From Clostridia bacterium (lineage in GTDB: Bacteria; Bacillota; Clostridia; Oscillospirales; CAG-272), in contig JAFSMU010000023.1 of the NCBI GenBank assembly GCA_017447775.1, positions 1-50,278 of the forward strand: a DNA stretch of 50,278 nt. The letters are read 5' to 3'. The notes under the pieces were generated by a model. The model saw only the letters and a program-made list of their open reading frames with translations. It was not told the origin of the DNA and searched no databases. The position numbers and the translations under genes are program-made. Position 1 is the first letter of the stretch, and the number at the start of each line of letters is the position of its first letter. Below are positions 9,390-17,182 of this stretch, in pieces.

Positions 9390-9875
9390 TCAATTCAAAA
9401 GTCGCCCGAGTTCGAGGTATGTATTCTTGCGATCGGCAAGGAATACGCCGTCGCCATTTTCAAATATTATCTTTTTTGTGTGAACGGCGTCTTTGTGTTT
9501 GCCGTTTTCTTTGACGATGCGGTAAACGCGGTACGCGGCGAGGGCGGCGATGACCGAAACGACAACCGTCACAAGCAGTGACGTTATGACCGATCCGACG
9601 GTCAGCGTCTTGAACGCCGCAAGCGACGCCGTCAGCCAATCTACCTGCGTCAGTATGAACGCCTCAAACTTCGTGTCAGCATAATAAACGCTGCCAAGGT
9701 TCTGCCGCAATACGTCGGATACTATATACGTCGAGGCGTAAATAAACGAAACGGCAAAAAGGGCGCCGAACAGCACCGAAACGGCGCGCATTTTATTCTT
9801 GTTGAAAAATCTTATAACGTAAGCGCAAGAAACGACCGACATTATAAGCAGCGCCGACACTTTGAGCAGCTCCAT
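9390..9875 (-). CDS. Small membrane protein, first gene of the switched operon
   Basis: I start this 161-residue protein at MELLKVS (9875), because AGGAGG sits seven bases before that ATG. An in-frame ATG seven codons upstream would only translate the ribosome site. Three hydrophobic segments are evident: about residues 2-20, 30-52 and 95-125. An extracellular stretch (SDVLRQNLGSVYYADTKFEAF) lies between the second and third. A basic cytoplasmic tail follows. It resembles no family I can name. It is the promoter-proximal gene of the pilin-Hint operon, 30 bp from the left repeat of the invertible segment, so its mRNA leader crosses that repeat. It could be a membrane partner for export or assembly of the two pilin-like proteins; this is inference. 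Confidence 0.7.
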   Translation of the reverse strand: MELLKVSALLIMSVVSCAYVIRFFNKNKMRAVSVLFGALFAVSFIYASTYIVSDVLRQNLGSVYYADTKFEAFILTQVDWLTASLAAFKTLTVGSVITSLLVTVVVSVIAALAAYRVYRIVKENGKHKDAVHTKKIIFENGDGVFLADRKNTYLELGRLLN

Positions 9876-9904
9876 ATTCACACCTCCTTTTCGCAAATAT
9901 CACA

Positions 9905-9925
9905 TAATCAATATTATGTTGTAAA
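9905..9925 (+). repeat. Left 21-bp inverted repeat of the invertible segment
   Basis: The sequence TAATCAATATT…TTGTAAA is the exact reverse complement of 10118-10138 over 21 bp. It contains a recombinase-style layout: inner arm TATGTTGTA (9915-9923), an 8-bp core ATCAATAT (9907-9914), and a weaker outer arm TATCACATA (9898-9906). Confidence 0.92.
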
Positions 9926-9961
9926 TGCTGATTTTACCAGCACTATATATTTATTTGATTA

Positions 9962-9990
9962 ATTGTATCATATATTTTCCGAAAAGTCAA
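9962..9990 (-). promoter_or_regulatory. Sigma-A promoter inside the invertible segment
   Basis: On the minus strand, TTGACT (9985-9990) is separated by 17 bp from TACAAT (9962-9967). An extended -10 TG lies just before it. The expected start is near 9955, giving an 80-nt leader that includes the left inverted repeat and a small TGCTG/CAGCA hairpin (9926-9942). Confidence 0.88.
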
Positions 9991-10033
9991 GAGCGAGGCA
10001 AATAAAATCGATTGCAAAAATATGTATTTTCGA

Positions 10034-10067
10034 CCTGTTTTGCATAGATATGGCAAAACGGGTTTTT
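10034..10067 (+). terminator. Terminator inside the invertible segment
   Basis: A 10-bp stem (CCTGTTTTGC / GCAAAACGGG, one G-U pair) has a 9-nt loop and is followed by TTTTT on the plus strand. In this orientation it faces the recombinase side. After inversion it would face the pilin operon and block read-through. Confidence 0.75.
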
Positions 10068-10117
10068 GTGCTGCCGTTTTTTGGATTTTTTTAGTTGCCA
10101 CTTTCGATTTATCGCCG

Positions 10118-10138
10118 TTTACAACATAATATTGATTA
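10118..10138 (-). repeat. Right 21-bp inverted repeat of the invertible segment
   Basis: It is the exact reverse complement of 9905-9925. The full site is more symmetric than the left one: arm TACAACATA (10120-10128), core ATATTGAT (10129-10136), arm TACGTTGTA (10137-10145). The arms agree at 8 of 9 positions, as in Xer/dif-type recombination sites. Confidence 0.92.
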
Positions 10139-10168
10139 CGTTGTATCGCCGTTCACGCGGTGATTTTT

Positions 10169-11011
10169 TTACATTATCAGGTGCATATTTTCCATACGGC
10201 GACGATGCTCTGTGCCGGTTGAGATAATGTAAATTCTTGTGGTGTTTATGCTTGCGTGGCCGAGGATGTCGGCAAGTTTTGCGATATCCTTGTCTATCCC
10301 GTAAAACACCCTTGCAAAAAGGTGGCGAAGATTGTGCGGGAACACTTTCGTCGGGCTGACGCAAGCGTCGGCGCATAGCTTCTTCATCTCGCGCCAGATG
10401 TTGGAACGGTTGACGGGCTTTCCCGTGCGAGTTATAAAAATACACCCGGATTTTATATTTTGCTCCGCCGCGTAGCGGAGCAATTTCTTTTGAAGGTCGC
10501 GTACCAAAAACACGTCGCGCGTCTTTCCCTTGCATCTGACGCTCGCAACCCCGCGCCGCACGGCGTCGCAGGTGATATATTCAAGCTCGCTTACCCTTAT
10601 CCCCGTGCCGCATATAGTCTGTAAAATCAGCAATAGCCTATTGTTTTTCGCGTTTTCCGCCGCTTTGCAAAGACGAATGAATTCGGATTTTGTAAGCTCT
10701 TTTTCCTCCGGGCGATAGATTTCCTTTTGAATTTTGATCGGCTTCACTTTGAGGTCATCCCTGCCGACAAACGAAAAAAAGCTGCAAAGCGACGCTATCA
10801 TCGAGTTAATGCTCCGCGCGGCAAAGCCGCTTTCGATAAGCGTTTTTTTGTATAAAATTACATCATCCTTTGTGATGTCATCTCCGCCGCACCGGCTGAG
10901 AAACGCACGGACGTCACGCGAATATTTGTCGATCGTCGCGCGACTTTTTTCATTTTGTTCAAGATGCTTTTCAAACTTTATAACGGCTTTTTCGGTGATC
11001 GTTTTTTTCAT
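10169..11011 (-). CDS. Tyrosine recombinase, probable invertase of the adjacent switch
   Basis: This 280-residue protein has the two-domain layout of Xer/phage-type integrases. An N-terminal SAM-like core-binding domain covers about residues 5-85, and the catalytic domain about 105-270. The catalytic residues are visible: Arg139 (GTGIRVSEL), Lys161/163 (RCKGK), His226 and Arg229 (PHNLRH), His252 (LGHASINTT) and nucleophile Tyr261. The enzyme should be active. The ribosome site GGAGGG precedes the ATG. The gene ends 30 bp from the right inverted repeat. No phage or conjugation genes are nearby, which argues for a dedicated DNA invertase rather than an element integrase. It is not a housekeeping XerC/D by context, although the families are closely related. 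Confidence 0.9.
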   Translation of the reverse strand: MKKTITEKAVIKFEKHLEQNEKSRATIDKYSRDVRAFLSRCGGDDITKDDVILYKKTLIESGFAARSINSMIASLCSFFSFVGRDDLKVKPIKIQKEIYRPEEKELTKSEFIRLCKAAENAKNNRLLLILQTICGTGIRVSELEYITCDAVRRGVASVRCKGKTRDVFLVRDLQKKLLRYAAEQNIKSGCIFITRTGKPVNRSNIWREMKKLCADACVSPTKVFPHNLRHLFARVFYGIDKDIAKLADILGHASINTTRIYIISTGTEHRRRMENMHLIM

Positions 11012-11063
11012 ATTCTTCCCTCCGTATGTTGATACGTATATTTTAACCGAAAAAACGCCGCGG

Positions 11064-11092
11064 CATATAAATTAAATAATATTTTCGTTCAA
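11064..11092 (-). promoter_or_regulatory. Candidate promoter of the recombinase gene
   Basis: On the minus strand, TTGAAC (11087-11092) lies 17 bp from TATATG (11064-11069), about 50 bp before the recombinase ATG. The -10 is weak, which would suit low expression. Confidence 0.45.
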
Positions 11093-11097
11093 TTGTA

Positions 11098-11126
11098 TTG
11101 TTTTTGATCTGAAAATGTGATATACT
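11098..11126 (+). promoter_or_regulatory. Promoter of the S41-like lipoprotein gene
   Basis: TTGTTT (11098-11103), a 17-bp spacer and extended -10 TGA-TATACT (11121-11126). It precedes the GAGGAGG ribosome site at 11154-11160. Confidence 0.65.
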
Positions 11127-11168
11127 TGTTTCGTTCTGATAAATCAAGACACCGAGGAGGATACACAA

Positions 11169-12968
11169 TTGAGAACAGTAAAAACACTTATCGCCGCTTT
11201 AATGACGGTTGCAATACTTGTAACCGCCGCGTCGTGCATGGGAGGCACCGGCAATATCGACGCCGACAGCATAACGGAGGGAAACGTGCCCGTTATATCG
11301 CTTATGTCGTATAAAAAAGGCGATGAAAAAGTCGTCGATCCGTCAAAAGAAGAGCCTTATTCAATGCCGCTTTGCTTTATCAAAGGCGAGGAATACATTC
11401 CGTATTCCACACTTGAAAGCCTGCTTCAACTCTTTTATTCGACGATCAGCTACGGCAACAAAACAAACGAATATCTCGACAAGGACGGCATCGTTTCATT
11501 TGAGCTGAAAAATGAAAAAGGCAAATACGCCATTGAGATCGACACAAACAAAAAGACGATAACGACAAAGGGCGCGATGTCCGATCTTGACAATGAAGAC
11601 ACCGAAAAAATGCCCGATTTTTACGAGGCGAGGTTCACATTCGAAAAAAGCTCAAACAAGGATCTCACGCGCACCATATCATACGACGAGTATTCGTTCA
11701 AGTCTTTTACAAAGAACGGAAAAACGTACCTTCCCCTTGCCCTGCTTGATCTTCTCGTAACGGAAAATCAAGGTATGCAAGTCTTTTACAACTATACAGG
11801 CGTTTACGTTTACGACTCGTCGCTTGACGCCGAGGACGCGCTTGACAAGCAGAAGTTCATATACAACGGCAAAGAAACGACCGTTTTTGAGCAGATGAGC
11901 GAAAAAACATCGGGAAAAGCCATGCCCGAGTATCTTATAAAGTACAACTACGATTATCTGATGTTCTTTATGAACAACTATTACGGACTGAAATACGCGC
12001 TTGAAATAAAGGATATGAAGTCGTATCTTTCGCAGTTCGGTTACTTTGACGGTCTGTTGTCAGATGACGGGGCGACAAGAGCGACGGCGCTCAAAAAGCT
12101 TATTTTGCGCCTTGACGACGGTCACACTGTGTTTTTAAGGGATGCAAAAGCGTGGGGCGAGGATTCGACGGATGCGAAGATCCCGCAGTCGATGGCGTCT
12201 GACAGAGAAACGCTTTCAAATTCACTGAAACTTGCGCGGAGCGACGTTTTCAAAAGCGCGGGCATCGACGAAAAACAGCCGCTTTACTCAACTGACAAAA
12301 AGGTCGCGTTCATCACGTTTGACGAGTTCAAAGAAGCGCCTTCCCTTTTCGATCAAAACGGAGATCCGCTGTCCGACGAGGAGCTTGCGTCGTCCGATAC
12401 TTACGTATATTTCAAACGTGCGCTGCAATCGGTAAAGGCGCAAGGTACGGCTGACACCGTTATAATAGACTTTTCGGTAAATGCGGGCGGCAATTCGCTT
12501 CTTCTCGGCAAGATGCTGGCGCTGATTTCAAAGGATAACGTCGGCAGATACTATTTCTATGATACAACGACGGAAACGCTGTCGTCGATGACGATAAGCG
12601 TTGATACAAACCACGACGGCGTGTGCGATGAAAAAGACGTATTCGGCAACGATTTCAGCTTCTACATCCTCACAAGCCCCGTTGCGTTCTCCTGCGGCAC
12701 GGCGTTCCCGTTCTACTGCTCGCTTACAAAAACGGCGTCTGTTATCGGTTCAAACCCCGGCGGCGGCGAGTGCGTGATATCGAAAGTGACGCTTCCAAAC
12801 GGGCAGTCGTTCACGTATTCAACGCAGACAAGAGTGTCGTGGATAGATGACAGAGGCAACCTTTATTTTGACGAGGAAGGTTCGACTGTTGAAAAGGCGA
12901 TACCATACGGTCTTTACTACAACGTCGACGCGCTCCAGATCGCGATAAATACGCCGGACGAAGAATAA
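11169..12968 (+). CDS. S41-family peptidase-like lipoprotein
   Basis: This 599-residue protein starts at a TTG codon eight bases after GAGGAGG. A signal peptide ends in the lipobox TAASC, giving a lipidated Cys23, so it should sit on the outer face of the membrane. Residues about 50-220 resemble a stalk-protein-like or copper-amine-oxidase-like accessory domain. The C-terminal half is tail-specific protease-like: LDDGHTVF near residue 320, then TVIIDFSVNAGGNS, and a candidate nucleophile Ser508 in PVAFSCGTA. The Lys expected in the Ser-Lys type (GKG) is replaced by GSNPGGGEC, so it may use a different dyad or be inactive. It is divergent from the recombinase and convergent with the signalling operon, so no operon partner helps to define its substrate. 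Confidence 0.75.
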   Translation: MRTVKTLIAALMTVAILVTAASCMGGTGNIDADSITEGNVPVISLMSYKKGDEKVVDPSKEEPYSMPLCFIKGEEYIPYSTLESLLQLFYSTISYGNKTNEYLDKDGIVSFELKNEKGKYAIEIDTNKKTITTKGAMSDLDNEDTEKMPDFYEARFTFEKSSNKDLTRTISYDEYSFKSFTKNGKTYLPLALLDLLVTENQGMQVFYNYTGVYVYDSSLDAEDALDKQKFIYNGKETTVFEQMSEKTSGKAMPEYLIKYNYDYLMFFMNNYYGLKYALEIKDMKSYLSQFGYFDGLLSDDGATRATALKKLILRLDDGHTVFLRDAKAWGEDSTDAKIPQSMASDRETLSNSLKLARSDVFKSAGIDEKQPLYSTDKKVAFITFDEFKEAPSLFDQNGDPLSDEELASSDTYVYFKRALQSVKAQGTADTVIIDFSVNAGGNSLLLGKMLALISKDNVGRYYFYDTTTETLSSMTISVDTNHDGVCDEKDVFGNDFSFYILTSPVAFSCGTAFPFYCSLTKTASVIGSNPGGGECVISKVTLPNGQSFTYSTQTRVSWIDDRGNLYFDEEGSTVEKAIPYGLYYNVDALQIAINTPDEE

Positions 12969-12976
12969 AAACGCGC

Positions 12977-13012
12977 AAAAAAAGCGTATCGGATGACCGA
13001 TACGCTTTTTTT
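12977..13012. terminator. Bidirectional terminator between convergent genes
   Basis: A 16-bp perfect stem (AAAAAAAGCGTATCGG / CCGATACGCTTTTTTT) closes an ATGA loop. It has T-runs on both strands, so it serves both the lipoprotein gene and the NRPS operon. The stop codon of the PP2C gene overlaps its edge. Confidence 0.9.
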
Positions 13013-15128
13013 ATTTGATCTTTTTGTGGACCGTAAGCCTGTTCAGCCCGCCCGCGTCCGAGTACTCGATGCCGTCGGAAATATTTTTGACTATCATTAT
13101 TCCAAGCCCGCCGATCTTCCTTTGGGACACGTCGACGTCAACGTCGGCGTCCGGCGATTTTATCGGATCAAACGGCGCGCCGTTGTCGGTAAACGTCATT
13201 TTCACTTCTCCGCCAAGGACTTTGAGCGATATTTCAAGACGCGGCTCCGCCACGCCGTCAAAGGCGTAGCTTACGTAGTTGTTTATAAGCTCGTCGATGA
13301 TGACGTCAAGCTCCGCGATCTTTTCCCCGTCGCCGCAAAGCTGCGAGTTTATCCGATCCGTTATTTTCGGTATATCGTCATATGTCGGAGGAGAAAGGGT
13401 TATGACGTCCTCTTTTGCCACCTCGATAAGCAGCATCGTAACGTCGTCAAACTGCTCTTTCTCACCGCAAAATTCGCAAAGCTTGCCGTAAAGGGACGTA
13501 AGCACCTCGCCGTTTGAATCTTCAAGCGCTTTTTCGATGCGCTCGTAGCCGAATTCCTCGTTTGACGCGTTGATCCCTTCGTTCAGTCCGTCGGTGTAAA
13601 GAAGCATCCTGTCGCCGCCGCAAAGCTGTACCGTGTCGCTGACGTAGGTAAAGTTGGGAAAACCGCCGAGGATAAAGTTCGATTCTTCGCTTATCTTTTC
13701 AGCCTTGCCGCCGCGCAGAATAAACGGCTGCTCGTGTCCCGCTCTTACATACGTCAAAATCTTCGTATTCACGTCGTAAATGGCGATAAACGCCGTGATG
13801 AACAGCCCCTCTTTGTTGTTTTTGCAAAGCTCGTTGTTGACCGTCTGCGCTATTTCAACGACGTTCATGCCCCGACTCGCGCACGAGCGGATTATCTCCT
13901 TGCCGCGCATCATAAACAGCGCCGCAGGCACGCCCTTGCCCGAAACGTCCGCGATGACGAAAAACAGCCTGTTTTCGTCTATCATAAAGTAGTCGAAAAG
14001 GTCGCCGCCGACTTCTTTTGCCGGTCTTATGAAGCTTTCGATGCGGACGTTTTTGCACATAAGCGGCTTTTCCGGCAGGGATTCAAGCTGGATCTTGCTC
14101 GCAATGCCAAGCTCCGCGCGCATACGCTCCTCGGTTGCCGTCTTTTCGGATATTTCCCCGACGTAGCCGATTATCCTCTCTTGAAGCAATCGGAAATTCT
14201 CGGAAAGCGCGCCGATCTCGTCGTGGGACTTTACATTCGTATCGATTATTTCAAGCGTGCCGCCGCGAGTCAAGCGCGAGGTGAACTCTATCGCCGATTC
14301 CGACAGGCTCTTTATGTTCTTGACTATGTACTTATTCGCAAAAATGAGGTACACTATCAGCATCAGCGCCGTTGCGACAAGCATCGTCGCCACAAGCGTG
14401 AACACAAATTCCATTTGACTGTTTACAAGCCTGTTTATCGAGTAGTAGCACGCGCAATACGCCACGATCTCCCCGTCCTGTGTCTTTATCGGCGAAAACC
14501 CGCCGAAAAGGTCGGATTCATAAAACGCGACGCTCACCTCCGAGCAAAATACCTCGTTTTTCAGCCTTGTGCCGACTTTTTCAAAGCTTGCCGGGAAGTT
14601 GTAATCCCGGGAACTCGGGGGCGTCGAGTCGAAAAGGAAGACCGAGTTTTCATTTTCCTCATCGTAATAAACGACATAGCCGCCGATCATCCCGTCAGAC
14701 GATGAAATAAGGTCGATATACCTCAGCACCTCATTCCGAGAGTTGTTGAACTGTGCCATCTGGTACGAAAGTCCAAATCCCGTTCGCGGAGGAAAAACCC
14801 CCTCCGTTATCTCGGAGAAATATTTTGACTTTTCTTCATAGGAGACTGTGCCATCGTTGAGGATGAGGTCGATCTTGTCCATATTTTCCCTGTATATTTT
14901 ATCGATCTTTTCCTTGTATTCGGAAAAGAAATCGCTGAATTCATCCTCGATAACGCCGCTTATTTTAAGCGATGAGGTCTTGCACAGGTTCAGCGTGTCG
15001 TTTCTTGTTTTAAGCATGAATATCACCGACGAAACGGCGATGGAAACGATGATGAACGCAAGCGAGAGCGCCGCCGTAAGCAGAAAGATCTTCTTTTTGA
15101 TTGAAAACTTTTTAATAGAAAATTTCAT
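13011..15128 (-). CDS. Membrane PP2C phosphatase fused to anti-sigma-type ATPase
   Basis: This 705-residue signalling protein has a TM helix at about residues 12-38, an extracytoplasmic sensor region (about 40-235), a second TM (about 240-265) and a HAMP linker. A SpoIIE/RsbU-type PP2C domain (about 340-575) follows, then a C-terminal HATPase domain (about 590-705). PP2C metal-site Asp motifs are present: VGGDLFDYF, IADVSGKGVPAALF, LLYTDGLNEG and QFDDVTM. The ATPase domain keeps the N box (DELINNYVSYAF), G1 (DNGAPFDP) and G2 (GGLGIMIVK). By family, the phosphatase should dephosphorylate a STAS protein and the ATPase domain should phosphorylate one or bind a partner. The start codon overlaps the STAS stop codon (ATGA), so the pair is translationally coupled. 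It is the last gene of the NRPS operon. The signal sensed is unknown. Confidence 0.88.
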   Translation of the reverse strand: MKFSIKKFSIKKKIFLLTAALSLAFIIVSIAVSSVIFMLKTRNDTLNLCKTSSLKISGVIEDEFSDFFSEYKEKIDKIYRENMDKIDLILNDGTVSYEEKSKYFSEITEGVFPPRTGFGLSYQMAQFNNSRNEVLRYIDLISSSDGMIGGYVVYYDEENENSVFLFDSTPPSSRDYNFPASFEKVGTRLKNEVFCSEVSVAFYESDLFGGFSPIKTQDGEIVAYCACYYSINRLVNSQMEFVFTLVATMLVATALMLIVYLIFANKYIVKNIKSLSESAIEFTSRLTRGGTLEIIDTNVKSHDEIGALSENFRLLQERIIGYVGEISEKTATEERMRAELGIASKIQLESLPEKPLMCKNVRIESFIRPAKEVGGDLFDYFMIDENRLFFVIADVSGKGVPAALFMMRGKEIIRSCASRGMNVVEIAQTVNNELCKNNKEGLFITAFIAIYDVNTKILTYVRAGHEQPFILRGGKAEKISEESNFILGGFPNFTYVSDTVQLCGGDRMLLYTDGLNEGINASNEEFGYERIEKALEDSNGEVLTSLYGKLCEFCGEKEQFDDVTMLLIEVAKEDVITLSPPTYDDIPKITDRINSQLCGDGEKIAELDVIIDELINNYVSYAFDGVAEPRLEISLKVLGGEVKMTFTDNGAPFDPIKSPDADVDVDVSQRKIGGLGIMIVKNISDGIEYSDAGGLNRLTVHKKIK

Positions 15129-15424
15129 ACGATCGTGAGCGTTTTGTTGAATCCCGCAACGGAGAAGATCTCGGAAACGACCTTGTTTATGTTTCTGATG
15201 ACCATTTTGTTGTTCGTTTCCATCACTTGTCTTTGAAGCGCGAGGATAAGCCTCAGCCCCGCCGACGAAATGTACTCGACGTCGGTAAAGTCGAAGTCGA
15301 TGTCAAGCCCTGCCGTGCCCTCTTTGTCAAGCATTTCGTTGAGCTCAAGGCTCGTCACCGTGTCAAGCCGTCCCGATACCGCGACGAAAAGCGTACCGTT
15401 TTCTTTTTTGATGTTTGCCTGCAT
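15125..15424 (-). CDS. STAS-domain anti-sigma factor antagonist
   Basis: This 99-residue single-domain protein is of the SpoIIAA/RsbV type. The phosphoacceptor loop is intact: FTDVEYISSAGLR, with Ser53/Ser54 as the phosphorylated position by homology. In this family the unphosphorylated form captures an anti-sigma kinase, and a PP2C phosphatase restores that form. Here the likely partners are the HATPase domains of the genes on either side. The ribosome site AAAGGAGAA overlaps the end of the MATE gene 3 bp upstream, and its stop overlaps the PP2C start. No sigma factor gene is in view. Confidence 0.88.
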   Translation of the reverse strand: MQANIKKENGTLFVAVSGRLDTVTSLELNEMLDKEGTAGLDIDFDFTDVEYISSAGLRLILALQRQVMETNNKMVIRNINKVVSEIFSVAGFNKTLTIV

Positions 15425-15427
15425 TTT

Positions 15428-17182
15428 TTAATTCTCCTTTGCAATATTTATTTCAAGGACCGTGTTGTTTAGACTCAGCACCCTTAAATAAGTCATTTTA
15501 CTTACAAGCCCTTTTATAAGGCTTATCCCCCCGGCGGCGTCGCCGGAACGCCTTTCATATTTTGTGGGATCGAAAACGACGCCGTCGTCCCGTATGCGAA
15601 GCACCATTTTGTCGTTGACGATTTTGAGGTTTACGTCGATGGTGTTCCTTCGCTTTTTGTTATATCCGTAGGAAATGATGTTGTCTGCTATTTCCTCGCC
15701 CGCAAGAGCCACTATCTGCGCGTCGCGCTCGCTCATTCCGTGCGCGCGCGAATAGCTTACAAGCTCCTCTGACAGCACCGCGCTTTGCTGAATGCTTGTG
15801 TCGATGCTGACGTCGTACGAGTCCTCAACGCTGTACGGCGGTATCATAAAAAGCCCGTAGCCGCGCAGTTTTTTGCGCTTTTGGTAGATAAAGACGAAGG
15901 CGTAAGTCAAAATAAGCGTAAACAGCTCCGTCAAAAACTGCGACATGGCATACCCCATAAGCCCGTTTGCGTAGAGCATTGATATCGTCAGCGGCAAAAC
16001 AAGCACCGCCTCGCGCAAAGCGACCGTTATCATCGACGGCGTGTTTTTGCCGATCGACGGGTAGTATGACATACTGAACTTGTTCAGCTCATACGGGATA
16101 AACGCAAGCAGATACACGCGCATAATGGCAAAGTACTCGTCCCCGACAACGTCAACGCCGAACATCTTGCAGTAAATTCCCGGGTTTATCATAAGTATGC
16201 CCGTCAGAGCGGCGGTGACGATAATGGTCAGAAAATACAGCCGCCGCGCCGCCGCGCGAAGCGAAAAATAATCCTCCTCGCCGTAAAATACGGCGCACAC
16301 CGTCGGAATAAGCTGATTTATTCCGCCGACAAGCAGATCGAAGCCGAAAACAAAGTTCGCCATAACTCCGAACACCGCTTGAAGAGCCGGGTCGGTCACG
16401 ACGTTTGCGATTATGATGTTCGCCACCGACATCTGCACCGCCGTCAGTATCATATTGAGGGCGGACGTCATAGACGCGCGCACGCTCTCGCCCAAAAGCC
16501 TCGCCGAGCCTTTGATTTTAAGCGAGAACGATAGCATCCTCTTATCGGATCGTATGTAGAACACAACGGCGACCATGCCGACAGCATATCCCGCCGCCGT
16601 CGACAGAGCGGCGCCGTACATATCCATTTTGAATGCACTTATAAACAGCACCTCAGAGCCGACCTTGACGATATTTGAAACGACGAAGAACGCGGACGCG
16701 ATCCTCGGGCTGTTGTCCGTCGAGATAAAGAACGAAAGCAGCAGCGCAAGCGTTATCACCGGGTTTGTGACAAGGTAGACGAAGATATACCGTCTGCCAA
16801 GCTCGCACAGCTCCGTCGGCAGATAAAGGGACGCAAGCGGCGCCGATATCACGGGCGCAAGAAGCGCAAACACCGCCGACGCGCCGACGCCCGCGATCAT
16901 ACAGATCGAAAACGTCTTTGACGCCTTCTCCGTTTCCCTTTTGCCGAGATATGCTCCGACGGCGATAGCGCCGCCCGTGCCTATTGCAAAACCGGGGAGC
17001 TGAATTATGAAAAGTATCGGCATGACAAGGCTTGACGCCGTCAGCGCCTGATCGGAAATGAGGTTTCCGACGATGATGCCGTCGGCAAGGGAGCCGAACT
17101 GCATCGCAAGCACCATAAAAAACGACGGCAGCAAATACTGATACAGCTTTCTGTCAAGTAGTTTTGAGTTTCTTTTCAGCAT
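15428..17182 (-). CDS. MATE-family transporter fused to anti-sigma-type ATPase
   Basis: Residues 1 to about 440 form a MATE efflux protein with about 12 TM segments (FGSLADGIIVGNLI, GTGGAIAVGAYLGK, INQLIPT). After a short linker, residues about 455-584 are a compact HATPase domain of the RsbW/SpoIIAB kind. It has the N box ALAGEEIADNIISYGY, G1 IRDDGVVFDP and G2 GGISLIKG. MATE proteins normally lack any such domain and end near residue 450. The gene shares an A with the NRPS stop (TGATG), so it is coupled to it. Export of the NRPS product is the obvious job. The ATPase domain suggests that export is linked to, or sensed by, the STAS/PP2C partner switch encoded next. This functional link is inferred. 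Confidence 0.88.
   Translation of the reverse strand: MLKRNSKLLDRKLYQYLLPSFFMVLAMQFGSLADGIIVGNLISDQALTASSLVMPILFIIQLPGFAIGTGGAIAVGAYLGKRETEKASKTFSICMIAGVGASAVFALLAPVISAPLASLYLPTELCELGRRYIFVYLVTNPVITLALLLSFFISTDNSPRIASAFFVVSNIVKVGSEVLFISAFKMDMYGAALSTAAGYAVGMVAVVFYIRSDKRMLSFSLKIKGSARLLGESVRASMTSALNMILTAVQMSVANIIIANVVTDPALQAVFGVMANFVFGFDLLVGGINQLIPTVCAVFYGEEDYFSLRAAARRLYFLTIIVTAALTGILMINPGIYCKMFGVDVVGDEYFAIMRVYLLAFIPYELNKFSMSYYPSIGKNTPSMITVALREAVLVLPLTISMLYANGLMGYAMSQFLTELFTLILTYAFVFIYQKRKKLRGYGLFMIPPYSVEDSYDVSIDTSIQQSAVLSEELVSYSRAHGMSERDAQIVALAGEEIADNIISYGYNKKRRNTIDVNLKIVNDKMVLRIRDDGVVFDPTKYERRSGDAAGGISLIKGLVSKMTYLRVLSLNNTVLEINIAKEN

Larger units (their letters stand above)
9905..10138. other. 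Invertible DNA segment (phase-variation switch), drawn ON
   Basis: This 234-bp segment is bounded by perfect 21-bp inverted repeats and contains no gene. It carries one strong minus-strand promoter pointing at the pilin-Hint operon and one terminator on the plus strand. A tyrosine recombinase gene begins 30 bp beyond the right repeat. Inversion would turn the promoter away from the operon, toward the 3' end of the recombinase gene. The terminator would then face the operon. The layout matches known fim-type and clostridial invertible switches. Inversion itself is inferred, since only one orientation is visible. Confidence 0.85.

Noticed and set aside
10169..11011. Reading the recombinase as a prophage or ICE integrase
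   Set aside because: No phage, relaxase or excisionase genes are nearby, and the adjacent inverted, not direct, repeats point to inversion.
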